Source of the DNA: Spongilla lacustris
Taxonomy: Eukaryota > Porifera > Demospongiae > Spongillida > Spongillidae
Assembly: GCA_949361645.1 (NCBI GenBank)
Contig: OX442437.1
Span: 1,065,075 to 1,129,074 of the forward strand
Direction of reading: 5' to 3'
Length of the DNA stretch: 64,000 bases
The stretch's first letter is position 1, and every line of letters begins with the position of its first letter. A model generated the notes under the pieces. The model was not told the DNA's origin. It did not search any database and saw only the letters and a list, made by a program, of their open reading frames with translations. Below are positions 48,101 to 59,477 of the stretch, one piece after another. A program made the translations under genes and the position numbers.

Positions 48101-51100
48101 AGAGCAACCTCTCGATAGAGGGAATTAAAGGCATTGTTTGCATCAACCAGTAGAATTGTCTCTGTTGTCTGGGAGTCATACAGAGAGCCCATGGCATGTA
48201 CTGCTGCTTCACAACCAGCATGTTGACCCACCATAACTGAAGAGCGTCTGCAGCATCAATGATATTCTGCCCAATAGTTGCCAGGGTGGCCTTCCCAATG
48301 ATACACCATATTGTTTCCCCAATACCAATTGGCCTCACACCTGGACATTTATCCAGAGGAACCAACCGACAGGCAACAAAGGCTGAGAGACATTTTGGGT
48401 CGATAAAGGTAGTACAGATTCTTTTGGCAACAGAGGCTAATGCAGCACAGAGATCGAAGGAGGATATTGAAATGAACAGCAAAGGTGTCTCCAAGCAGTT
48501 GCATCCAAACCAGAAGGACCAGCAGCACCTTCTGTTTTCAGTGAGACCTTGTGAATCAGCTCTGCATTTAGGGTGTCAAACAATACGATAAGTGGAACTA
48601 ATTCAGAAGGAGAGGTTGGAGCTACCAAAGCAGTGTGAGTGGCCTGTTTCCTGGTAGGATGTTTGCCCTTTAGGCTTTGTAATACTTTATCTGTAAGAGG
48701 AAGAACACTGCCACATTCATTATTAGCAATCATTCTCAGTGCTGATTTGACCTTCCCTTCCATCATTAGTTTTAAAAAAATGCGAGCCTTCTCTCCCATG
48801 GAGACTGATCTAGTCCGAGTTGTAGTTCTCTTTTTAGAGAGTATATGCTGAATTTCATGACCCTCAACAAGTAAATAGGAATGTTTAACCTTTAATCTCC
48901 AGGCATGCAGCAATCATAGATCTAGGACCGCTACGGTCCTAGATCTAGGACCACCATATTACAGCTTCGAAATTAATTGAAATAAACATTGTATTTTCTA
49001 ACTTAATACTTTATATTATGGTTTCCAATCTTATTTGGATAAATATTAGTTAAGAAGAAAGCATTATTACTGCATCAGAATGAATTTATTGCAAAAATTG
49101 GTGAAAAAAGTGACAAAAGTTTATCGGTTTCTTTTTTTGCTTGTAACTTCACACCCATATGTGCTCTTATTTCAGGGGAAGACATTTTAACATTAGTAAA
49201 ACACTGCCCTATAACTGTACTTTGATTTATGCATACGTTATGCTTCAAACATTATGATGAGAAAAACGAATAATAAGCATATAAAAGCAATAATCTAATG
49301 TAACATATATTTTCAAAACAAATTAGGATCTAACCCTTTCTCACCACTGAAAATGCGAAAATAGATATCTGCCAATACCAGCGCCATAAATGATTTGCAT
49401 GCATTTTGTGTTTACATGTTAGTTTAATGATATCAAATATTGTTGGAATATAATGAATACAATTAGCTATTAATCAGATGTAAAAAATAATAGTTGTTAG
49501 TGGCTAGCATCTAAGGTGTATTTTTAATACTAACCAGATAGGCAATGCAATTATGGAAAAGTGTGCTACTATTGTGTTTGTAGCAACATTACTGCAACCA
49601 ACACATAGAAGCATTTCAAATGGCAGTTGTGCACCCAAAAAAAGTTCATGTACTTTTCATCTGAAGGAAATTCCTATTGATCCTGCTCCGGGGGAATCAA
49701 CCACACATTCCCTGGCCAATTCTCCTTAGATACCCAGCAGCATAATTAAACCTGGTGTATCATGCAATGATGGGCATGGCAGCAACATTGGGGCAAATCA
49801 ATGGATGTATGGATGCCAAGGAACATGTTTTGAAGGATGAATTCATCAAATTGCAGGGATTTAGACATTACACAACCTTCTGATGCTCTGTAAATTTGAG
49901 CTAGTGGAGCAAAAATGCAAAGGAATTGTACGTAATATCTTGAAAAAGATGGCACGACATGCATCATGCCATAATTGATGCAGTCAGACTAATAAACAAG
50001 TGATAGACCATTTTTTGGTTGTATACAGCCAATACCCATGCAAACAGCCCCTTTGTATAGAGACATTCAATGCTACGGACTCGCTATACAATAATGTTAT
50101 TCTGTGCATGCATGGCAGCAGTACAGCGTGCACTATGCCACTTCCTCCTACAGCTTCAGTCATGCCCTTCCCCCTAAGTAGTTCGGCTGTAGTAAGCGTA
50201 ACAAGATCATGCGAAAGTAATTCCATATCGCAAGACCGGTACCGTTTATACAACTGAATTAACTCTTGTCGGCTCTTCATTACTGCTGAGGGCGCTGTAG
50301 CTTTCCTTGTGACTAGTGGAAGCCTCTGTAAAAACCTTATTCAGTATTCTCACCAAGATCACAACTCTTCTTCTTATTGTACCGCCTAATCTCTATAGAT
50401 CTAAAACTATAAGCCGTCTGTATTTCCTCAGTGGTTGTGTCGTTTGAATACTTAAAGTTAATCCGACACTTATGACATGCTCCTACGACATGCACAATAC
50501 TTCTAGAACAATTTAATATTCCCTACAACAGCCTCATCGACGGCGAAGTTCTTTCCGGTAATACCCACAAATTGATGGATGCGCAACGTACGCGTTTGGA
50601 TGCTTTTATCTCATGACAATTAAACCATAATGAAAAAAACCATTTCTAAGTAGCATGGCCATATCTAGATAAGGCAGAGCTGTTTCAGAATTTTTAAAAC
50701 AGGCGTTCCTTATTTTCAGCAGCTTAGTTAGTCGTCCTAGATTTATAGGACGATCGTCCTAGATCTAGGACGGTTGGAGATTAAAGGTTAAATCGCTTCG
50801 AATTCGGCGGTTTGTTGGTAGATAGGTCCTGCAGCTATCGATTTGCTCTGTTCGTTAATTTTTAATGTCATCCGTAACAAAGATACAGTTGAACAAACTA
50901 CTTGCACATTTTCGCGCTCGATTAATTCGCGCCAATGATACGTCCCACTCGATGTATGGGGAGGCGGGGATTATAACATTGGCGAGAATCAAGCGGGAAA
51001 ACGTGCACGTAGTTTGTATCTCCGTAGTGGACAGTATAAAAATTAACGAACAAAACAAATCGATAGGCATAGGACCTCTCTACCTGCAAAACAAATTTGA

Positions 51101-51569
51101 TTACTCCTACCTAAAGTTATGGCGGATTTGAACCAGGTGGGGTATCGAACGTTGCAATATCGGCAAAGAGCACGTTTAAGATTCCAAACTGTAATGTACC
51201 ATAGAGGAAGTCTATAGCTTAACCGTTCGCCGGGGAGATATAGCGATTCAAACAAGAGGCATTTTTATAACACGATGATGATATAAAACTTAGGAAGCTA
51301 GTTTTCGCGGAAACTAATTTGTGCGATAATCCCCATTCGTCCTCAGTATAAATTACTGATGTCATTGATTGATCCCGGTATCGCTAACTAAGATACTGCA
51401 ACTCACACAGTGGGAACGTAGTCTCCCGGAACGGCGTTGGTGGTGTAGCTTATTAGAAGACATGTCTTCCCCACTGTACTGCAAGGGGAAACGTGATGAT
51501 GCGCAAGTATTCAGTGTATAGCTACACCTCTTACCCATCGCCGACGACGACACATTTGATGGACTGCAT
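42143..51569 (-). CDS. RAC1-like: Rac GTPase, gene I
   Basis: Minus-strand Rac GTPase: exons 51569-51535, 51478-51407, 42822-42752, 42682-42636, 42560-42498 and 42433-42143; 192 codons in frame. Intron 2 is 8584 bases, enlarged by a reverse-transcriptase copy, the TTAA element and a 3.4-kb element. Differences from gene G: A13T, E/D62G in switch II (DTAGQGDYDR), N52S, SPAS to SHAS and VKAK to VKKK. Switch I, including Tyr40 and Thr35, is normal, unlike its duplicate H. It ends KKKSSCSLL. Position 62 contacts exchange factors in Ras-like proteins (family knowledge), so activation may differ. The very large intron makes correct splicing less certain. Confidence 0.85.
43200..44288 (-). pseudogene. 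Reverse transcriptase in intron 2 of gene I, C-terminal part
   Basis: Duplicate of about 31110-32220: the endonuclease-like [11 protein letters not shown] and [10 protein letters not shown] region, the [10 protein letters not shown] piece and [14 protein letters not shown] sequence with frame breaks. It is separated from its palm domain by the element at 44289-47714. Confidence 0.75.
44705..45376 (-). CDS. Uncharacterised 223-residue protein inside the 3.4-kb element
   Basis: Single uninterrupted frame from ATG at 45376 to the stop at 44705; I do not recognise the family. The first 80 residues are rich in charged and aromatic residues ([20 protein letters not shown]) and could be a helical DNA-binding or MADF/Myb-like fold. 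Residues around 97-118 form an acidic Glu/Asp/Ser linker. A basic PRHSKRR patch (possible nuclear signal) follows, then a helical C-terminal part ([21 protein letters not shown]). There is no DDE-type catalytic pattern I can see. Its place inside inverted repeats suggests an element-borne accessory or regulatory protein, or a captured host exon. Confidence 0.6.
   Translation of the reverse strand: MADYRSTSISNQEAFERYVMKVKSNVEAARRFMNDEGIVDEPIGLDRWVYRFRSLRSIWAKLSKRQKSESTKKAFMEFQQERFFKPDGTDEPIAAHSSDEHEGDEVEEIEKEQDEASTSTTAPLDALSPRHSKRRTDALFALLKEEAEMQKITTIQLLGYMLHRENYIHDRAVAAVGLKLFHKEMVSREISLDEALFMSSTYKLGRTGYTSLRQELKKSEKTG
45717..46012. mobile_element. Long-arm MITE, ACAAGTAAA family, copy 3
   Basis: Almost perfect palindrome: acaagtaaatcaaaaacttc on the left faces gaagtttttgatttacttgt on the right. 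The arms match over roughly 125 bases (ggtttggtaggatcctacaa and its complement) around a centre of about 40 bases with two tttgcaaatg pieces. Confidence 0.85.
46013..47698. other. Remainder of the 3.4-kb element
   Basis: C-run at 46630-46654, a GC-rich ggggaggg stretch near 46797 and a short hairpin aggacccactaccgtgggtcct near 47471. No convincing coding frame. Confidence 0.5.
47715..48884 (-). pseudogene. Reverse transcriptase in intron 2 of gene I, palm part
   Basis: Duplicate of about 32250-33417: [46 protein letters not shown] and [11 protein letters not shown] in overlapping frames. Like copy H it is frame-broken between the finger and palm segments. It is cut off from its C-terminal part by the 3.4-kb insertion. 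Confidence 0.8.
48889..50787. mobile_element. TTAA-flanked element, copy I
   Basis: Same termini and TTAA flanks (48885-48888 and 50788-50791) as 33422-35450, with internal deletions of about 130 bases in total. The tagatctaggaccgctacgg palindrome lies just inside the left end. Confidence 0.8.
50795..51262. mobile_element. Foldback element remnant, copy I
   Basis: Counterpart of 35458-35880 with a longer left arm (ttcgaattcggcggtttgtt and ctatcgatttgctctgttcg), again folding on a centre near 50945. Confidence 0.65.
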
Positions 51570-51848
51570 TTTTCACAATTCGACAGATCAGATTGTTTCT
51601 AGCAGGATACAAATTTGCTGTTAAGTGCATATAGAGTGTGAAGGTCTTAAAATAAAATCTATTTTTAGTATCTTGACTAGAATTCATTACATACACATTC
51701 ATCTCTGTCAAAGCAGGAAGTATCATCCCCCATTGTGAAGTATAAGCTAGAACTTGCATGCACTCCAATTATACACCATATTCAGCGGCGTGTTCACTGG
51801 TGTACTGAAGAAACGGCTTAGTACGTACATGTACGAATACAGTATTAT

Positions 51849-54704
51849 CAGTGTTGCCGCGAAATAAACTCCATCTTTAATCGTCTATATCGCGATATAT
51901 CGCGATATGAGCATTTAATCGCGATACAAATATCGCGAAATAATTAAATTATTGTAATGATCAATTATTGCTCAGTTATTCATTAGCCATGGTTACCACG
52001 TATAGGATAAGGTATCTCAATTCCAAAAACCGACCGCCTTCTAAAGATGATTTCAAGAAAAGCGTTCTAAGGTGCCTTATGGGAGTAATTTGGGTACCAC
52101 AAAAGAGCACTTCGTTCTTGCAGGATAGTTTAATTTGCAGCGTGCGCTAATGGATGGAACACCTCGAACATGTGGTATAAAGGAAAAACAGCAAACGTGC
52201 ATGAGTGTACATGCATGAACCTATTTAAATATTGTGGTATGTATTTTTTTTAATGAGCACACGCAGCTGTAAGAAGGAAGGAGTGGGCAGTAGGAGTTGC
52301 AGCACTAACACTGCATGCAGTGATGCACTAATATAGCCAAAGGTATTGATCATTTAATTGCTCAAGTGCACTGTCATAAAAGGAAAAGCTAGCCAGACTG
52401 GTTAAGGCTCTACATGCAGCTGCTAACTCCACACAGCAAATACAAAAGTGCAAAGGCCACCTATATCTATTTTGCGGTGTGATCCTAGTACACCAATAGG
52501 CACACCAAATCAGGCCGGGTATGACTTTCACACCAAGTGCAAGTGATTTCACACTAATACCACAAGGAAAAAAAAATCCAGGATTTGAATTCATGATCAC
52601 TTGGGATAACAGCCCTATATTAAACCTTACCAGCTATAGGTGCAATGTTGTTTACAGGATATGTTTCCTTTTCCTCTTTTCAGTGTTTGTATGTATACTC
52701 AATTGACACCTCTATAAATTGGGAAAGTTTACGAGAAAAGGTGTATTATAAAAAAGTATTTTAAAAATGCATTACGTTTGATTTGCTATAACTTCCGAAC
52801 AGTTAATGCTATCAACTTCCTATTTTCAACACTTCATACTGCACCATTTCTCTATGGTAAAATACATTTTGGAGTCTTGCACTTGCTCCGTGTGAGTATT
52901 GCAACGTTCGATACCTCACTGGATTCAAACCCGCCATAACTTTCGGTAGGAGTAATCAATTCGCTTCAAATTCGGTTTGTAGGTAGAGAGGTCCTATACC
53001 TATCGATTTGTTCTGTTCGTTAATTTTTATGCCATCCGTTACGGAGATACAGTTGAACAAACTACGTGCACGTTTTCCCGCTTGATTCGCGCCAATGTTA
53101 TAATCCCCTACATTGAGTGGAACGCAATTTGCCCAAATCATTGGCGCGAATCGAGCGCGAAAATGGGCACGTAGTTTGTTCAACTGTATCTCCGTAATGG
53201 ATGGCATAAAAATCAACGAACAGAACAAATCGATAGGTATAGGACCTCTCTACCTACAAACCGAATTTGAAGCGAATTGATTACTCCTACCGAAAGTTAT
53301 GGCGGGTTTGAACCCAGTGGGGTATCGAACGTTGCAATACTGACACGGAGCAAGTGCAAGACTCCAAAATATATTTTACCATAGAGAAATGGTGCAGTAT
53401 GAAGTGTTGGAAATAGGAAGTTGATAGCGTTAACTGTTCGGAAGTTATAGCAAATCAAACGTAATGCATTTTTGTTATACTTTTTATAATACACGCTAGG
53501 TCCCTTTTCTCGTAAACTTTCCCATATATTAGCTTCAATGTTTACAACCCAATGAAGCACTTATACTAACGGACTTGTCTGCTGTACGGCAATGCCGGGT
53601 TGAATACTTAAACAGATACTTAGGGAACCACTGTCCAAGTGAGTGTTTGGGTACTGTGTCTTGAAAATTGTTCCAGGACAGGTGGTATTCAACATCCATT
53701 TCCCATAACAGCTTTGTTTTAACGTTGGTATTCAAGGATAGGGTACCAGCCAGACCATTTTCCGTCTATCTTTGTATGCACTGTGCAGCTTTGTATAGCG
53801 CCACGCATGATCCATGCATGGCGCTACACAAAGCCTTTTTGACAAGCTGAGTTATTTAATTTAAAGTATTTTCAGTGCACCCATATAGATATGGTATATT
53901 TAACTAATGAACATACGGTCTCACATGCAAGCAGGTCACTATTGTGGCATCTAGCTCTTTTAATGCATACAAAGATAAACGGCAAATGTAAATATATCAC
54001 TGAGGTTCAAAGCGAAATGATGAAACAGGAGAAATTTTACATCGGTGATTTCACTCCATTTATGAGTCACACCATGTGACTCATAAAAGGAGTGAAATTA
54101 CATCAGCGACAAACTTTCGTGTGACCGTCAGTCAATTTTAACTGTCATACCAAACACATATAGGGGTGAAAATAGTTGGCCTTCACACTTGCAGTGCTGC
54201 ACATAAAAGATGAATTGGAACAATGCCTTTAAAAGAAGCTGAAATCAAATTCAGAAAAGATATGATCCATTGTTGTGCCGGGTTGAGGAATCATGTCGTA
54301 CTTGCATACCATAACTAAGCTAGCAAGCAAATACTTGTGCATTCGATCTTGCTTCGACAGCACCTGCCGAAAGGGCATTATCCACTGCAGCTAAGAATAT
54401 ATCCTTCATGCAGAATTAAGATAAGGTAGCGCATCCCAATTGAAAGGCTGGCCAAATGACTATCACTCTAAGGCAAAATTCAAAGCTGCATTAACTCTAG
54501 ATACCTACATGTACATGTACATGTATGCCTATTCTCTGCTCGTTTCTAAATTTATGTTTCTAGTTTCTGTATATTTTTGTTTAGGTCCGTACACGATTAT
54601 TTCGCGATATGACTAAAAATCAATCGCGATATATATATCGTGTTTCGCGATATAAAGATTTAATCGCGATATATCGCATTTCGCGATATATCGCGGCAAC
54701 ACTG
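51849..54704. mobile_element. hAT-like element with TCGCGATA repeats upstream of gene I
   Basis: Starts CAGTGTTGCCGCGA and ends TCGCGGCAACACTG. The 8-base flanks agtattat and agtataat differ by one base, a typical hAT target duplication. Both ends carry many atatcgcgatat motifs. Copy H lacks it (about 37058). The interior holds the foldback at 52719-53524. No transposase frame was found. Confidence 0.85.
52719..53524. mobile_element. 806-bp foldback element with about 390-bp arms
   Basis: ttgggaaagtttacgagaaa at the left pairs with its complement at about 53503-53524. The pairing continues through aacttccgaacagttaa, caacgttcgatacc, cctatcgatttgttctg and gatacagttgaacaaactac up to a centre near 53122. 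Two decayed relatives flank the TTAA elements (35458 and 50795). No coding is supported. Confidence 0.85.
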
Positions 54705-54712
54705 AGTATAAT

Positions 54713-55450
54713 ATAATTATAATTATAATTATACATATATATATATGTTTGATCGGCCGCATTCCCCTGCATGGCGTAATGGCTCGTATTCTTGGCTTCC
54801 CCTGGCATTGATTCGTTTGGGTGTATGAGAGGAAGAGAGAGGGAAGACGGTCTATTGGAAAAAGTGTCAGCTATAGCTATAGTCCTCAGGCAATTGTATA
54901 CCGTAGAACACTTTTCAACCGTAGGGCCATGTACGCGTGATCACCTAGTATATAATATTGAGGGATGAGCGTCATCGCATCTGTCACAGTGCGCAGTTCG
55001 CAGGGACCGGTATATTAATGTTATTAAAAATATATTATGAATTTAAATAACTACTAACACAAATACGCGCACGTCACATATTGCTGTTTCTTATTATATA
55101 AACTACACCTATATAGTAATTCAAGTACTTTCTTTCGAGTTAACTTTCCTGATCTATCGCTTTCCTGATCTACGTTAGATCAGGAAAGTTAACTCGAAAG
55201 AAAGTACTTGAATTACTATAGGTGTAGTTTATATAGTTTATATAGTTATAATTGTGCAGTTCAATAACGAAGTATAAGTCTGCATGGCTCAAGCCGAACC
55301 TATACGTCGCAAAGTATCATGATACCGGCATGTACTTGACGTGCTCTGGATCCGCCACGCCGACTGCAGTTTGTTGCGGGCCGTGGGCGCCCCATTGATC
55401 ACTATATTACCTCACGCTCGCTAATTTTCATTTGTAATTTATATAACGTC
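54713..55450. other. Distal 5' flank of gene I
   Basis: Homologous to 37130-37830. It contains an AT-microsatellite, ttggcttcccctggcattga-type sequence also seen upstream of G, and the hairpin at 55095-55236. No gene recognised. Confidence 0.6.
55095..55236. repeat. Complete 142-bp hairpin
   Basis: tataaactacacctatatag and tcaagtactttctttcgagt pair with their complements over nearly the whole length. A short gatcta loop region contains two ttcctgatct pieces. Confidence 0.8.
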
Positions 55451-55796
55451 AAGCGGAAAGAAGCGGAACCAAGCTGGGGCAATTGGCTGTAAAACGCATT
55501 GCAATAGCCCTACTTCACGATCCATCAATATCAGGCACATTCAATTTGAAGTATAAAATTGAGGCTTTAATTAGTCTTTTGATGCACAATCACAGGATAT
55601 AGTGATTTTTATTTAGTATAGGTCCAAGTTAATGATACTACAGATTTGGATGGTGCCCAAAGGGTGCTTTAATGGCCTAGACGTTTTGTATTGGCCTGCT
55701 TGAAAGCACCTATCATTTTATTTGAAATCACTATAATTACGCTTCATGCAGTCTATACGATTAACTTATCATATGTACAGAGCGGTCAGAGCATAA

Positions 55797-56592
55797 CCAA
55801 GGACACTTAATTATTACATGGACTGGAAACCACAATAAATTCATGTCGCCATCCTCATTGCTCATGAATTATTAATGAGTCAGTACATGTACACGACGAT
55901 GTGACTGTTGTAGTGCATCAGAAGACTGGGACTTGACTGGGGTGCCGTGACGTTCTTTTTTGTTATGTATAAACCATTCTTCGCTATTTCTGGCATCGCT
56001 AATTCAAAATGAGCAATGAACCAATAATTAATAAACATCAGTTCAAAGTAATGTATAGAAATAAATACAGGTTCAGTCATCATGTAAATATAATCTCGAG
56101 TTAGAGAAACCATCCTGGTATACTGTGGAACGTTAAATAAGGCCATAACTATTACCATATTTGCAGAGGCCTGACAAAGAGAACATGCGCATCGTTCGAT
56201 TAAAATCGTTTGTCCTTTCTGTAAGAAACATCCTTTCCAATACAAACTAACATACGAGTTGTATCATACCATTAAGCGTTGGAAACACCTTTCAAAACAA
56301 ATGTCTGCTCATCGGTGTGTCCAGGAGCCTAACCACAGTAGCATAGCAAGGCAAAACACGCACGTAGAAGCTAAGACCCGTACGTTAACGTAATCTTTAA
56401 GACTTATAACGGATTTACCTCAACAAAAGAACAGCTTTCTGTAACTGTAAGTCACTCCAAAGCTAAGACGACTTCACAAAACCCTTTGTTTGTCCGAAAA
56501 ATTTGGGAACGAGGCGCACCGAGGAGTGCGACAATTTATAGTATTACGTTACGCGGCGGTTTCCAGTCCATGTAATAATTAAGTGTCCTTGG
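55797..56592. mobile_element. 796-bp element with 36-bp perfect terminal inverted repeats
   Basis: ccaaggacacttaattatta at the left, continuing to ggaaacc, is matched exactly at the right end, and CATAA lies on both sides (55792-55796 and 56593-56597). A 121-codon minus-strand frame inside (55880-56245) resembles nothing I know and is probably chance. Confidence 0.8.
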
Positions 56593-56599
56593 CATAACC

Positions 56600-58140
56600 A
56601 AGTAGCCTTTTATTATATGTGTTGTGTTAACGTTGTGACAATTCTATTTATTACACAACTTATTCTTTTGAAGCACATAGTTGTGAGCAACATCCACTTG
56701 AATTCTTTTAAAAGAGAGTAGTTTTAATTATGTTTATTGTTTTAGAATTGCAATAAGATGGTACCCACCTTTATTCATATTCAAATTTTATGCATGCATT
56801 CATGAACAAAATAACGTTCCAATCTGCTTTGTTGCTATTCAGAACTGATGAAGATTGTTCTTGATCTAGAGTGCCTCATTGAAGAACATATAATTAAGTT
56901 AGCATCAGTGGTGCCCTTACAGCTCCTGTAATAATAAATGGATTAGCGCCGTACATAATTACTGAACTATAATGACAGCACAAATGAAACAGCCAAGTAT
57001 AGTGGACAACGGAGCAAATCAGCCTAAACGCATAAGAATCACCCTTTCTAGAGCTTGTGATGATGTTGTTTTGATGTGTAAATCTTCCCTTTAGACTTCC
57101 ATTTGATATATAGTCCCCATAGCACATAAACTATCTATCCTTCTCTTTCAGTTAATACTCATGAGAGCAGACACTTCCTGTCCCATGTCAACCGGCTATA
57201 AGCTTAGATCAAACTGCAGTTAGGTTGAAGCAAGGCAGTGTCAAAAAGATCACTGGTTACATTGATATGTTTTTATTGAAGTTATTGCAGATTCAAAATA
57301 TCTTCTAAAAATAAAGAACATAAGTTATAATGTTAGCAAATGTCAATTGCAGTTGAAAGAGCAAGCACATCCATATGATGGAAAAATTTGAAAAGCATAA
57401 ATACTAAAAGTGATGAAATATTGTTTCTTGTCGTGTAAAGCAGTCTATTGCTGTTTAGAGTACCATGCACTTATTGGTAATGTTATTGAGGGAGTTTCAA
57501 GAGAACTGCCATGTTTAAGACTACCTGTTCCATCCACAGCTAGTTACTGTGCAAATGAACTTGGAGTCCATGCATATCATTTTTAAAAAGTGATCTAATA
57601 GTAGAAGTAATGAAAAGATATTACTTACATGTACTTGGGACCTTATGTTTGATATATAGGTGCACATACTCTATAATGGAAACCTTTGTAACGAAATCTA
57701 AAATTCCTAAAGTCATTATCACTAAATGAGATGAAGCAGATATGGGCTACTTGCAGATTATAACTTAACTGAGTGGACTTAAAATCCACGAACCTCTTGC
57801 ACATACATGTACAGCGATGATTTTGTCATTGCTATGAGTAATGTAATCTATCTAGAATTTCTTTCATGTTTAATAAGATTAATCTTCATCGCACTGCGCG
57901 CATGCGTATATTATATGACGCAATGACCTTCCTTGTTAATTGATAAAAATAATTTAATGAAGCATTATTAATTGAACCTCTATATAGCTATGTATAATAT
58001 TCGTCAGGCTACATGTGTTAAGGTTTTGGTTAAAGTTGTGCATTTATTAATGTTTCACATCCATTCATTTGCGTACATTACTGATCGTTTTTTATTTTGA
58101 TCTTTAAAACCACGTGGTACTCGCAGGGAGATACATGTAC
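56600..58140. other. AT-rich region with no recognised gene
   Basis: No long frames, no inverted termini and no similarity to other parts of the window that I could see. Confidence 0.5.
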
Positions 58141-58589
58141 ATAATAAAGCACGTAAGGTATCGTTGGAACGCAGAAATTTTGCTCTTTCTAGTGGTATCG
58201 AGAGTAACTCTCATATAGGATTTGACCCCGATTATGAAGTCATTAACAAAACGGGACCCGGGACTCCTATCAATCGGATGGCTTAGCTAGTTGTAGGTAT
58301 TGAACAAGAAATCAAAATAGAGCCGCTTCGTGTTTGTGTGATGTCGCAGAACCGTATCAGTGTGGATTCAGTTTTTCCTCGTCCCCAGACAGAACAGCGG
58401 CCATTTTCTGCGTTTTCCTTGATAAGAACTGTTTCAAAGGACGCGAATGGTGCCAATACGTTCAAAATTTCAAGCGGTAGTGCCCTTTTGAGTCAGATAC
58501 ACGTGGATCGTATTGGACTTTGAACTGATAACATAAATACATATATTGATAACTTTACTAGGGAAAAAAAACTCGACACGGGAGCCGTT

Positions 58590-58930
58590 TCAAAGAACGT
58601 CAGTGGTATCAATAGGTTCAGAATTTCAAGTTATATCCGTACAAGTGAGTATGTGCAGACACCACAGAACCATTTCCACTTCCACCAACCACTGCGGTGG
58701 TAAACTTCCCACTTCAAACCCAGGCACCTCCCATCACAGCAGACGAGCCAAGGATTCCTGCTCAAACAAAACGACAGTACCGCAATCATCGACTCACAAC
58801 AGGTGGTGACTACACACATAACTACACTGGATAAAAACCCCAGACCATCAACCTGACAACACCATGCGCCCATGAACCCTACTGTTAGCCGGAGGATAAT
58901 TCGCTTCTCAGTGATCAATGGAGGACTTCT
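58590..58930 (+). pseudogene. Ty3/gypsy pol C-terminal fragment, copy 3
   Basis: Near-identical to 38140-38480, including the serine/threonine-rich piece and MNPTVSRRIIRFSVINGG. The sequence to about 59250 matches the possible long-terminal-repeat remnants after the other two copies. Confidence 0.55.
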
Positions 58931-59477
58931 AAGACTAAGGCTGGCAGGGAGATGTTCTGACCATACCTATCTTAGTCCACTGGCATGTGATTATTTAGGT
59001 GCATGTGTTAAAACGGATACCCCGTGTTTTATCCCACTCCGTTTGACACACTCAGTAGCGATTTCTGTTAGCTGGATATTCTATGTTTGTAGCTGTAGCT
59101 GTATTTTGCCATTTCATTTCCCTGTAATAATATTCATTAGAAATACTGATTTCCAAGAAACACAACACAACCTATCTCTTGTGAGATTGGTGGCCAGGGC
59201 CATCCTATGCATGTGCATTGATTTTGGTAGTAATTCGTTTTTGTGTGTTTATGCTTATGGTGCGCAATTATAATTTATAATCATATAAATAATATGTGAA
59301 TTCCATTCATGATAAAGTATAATTGGAAACATCAGCATGAAATGAAATATGGAGATTGTACAATTGAACACATCAATTGTCCACATTAAAACAAAACAAA
59401 AAAGGAATCCGTGACTGTGCACTTGTACATGTACATGCACAGACCACAAATGTGCAAAATAGAAGATTCTATGCTGT

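Larger units (their letters stand above)
38400..55450. repeat. Segmental duplication, copy I
   Basis: Collinear with 26470-37860 but enlarged by the 1184-base tandem duplication (39664-42031), the 3.4-kb element at 44289-47714 and the 2.9-kb element at 51849-54704. It lacks the insertions unique to copy H. Confidence 0.85.

Noticed and set aside
55880..56245. 121-codon minus-strand frame inside the 796-bp element
   Set aside because: No recognisable motif, no start context, and it lies within a small non-autonomous-looking element; probably chance.
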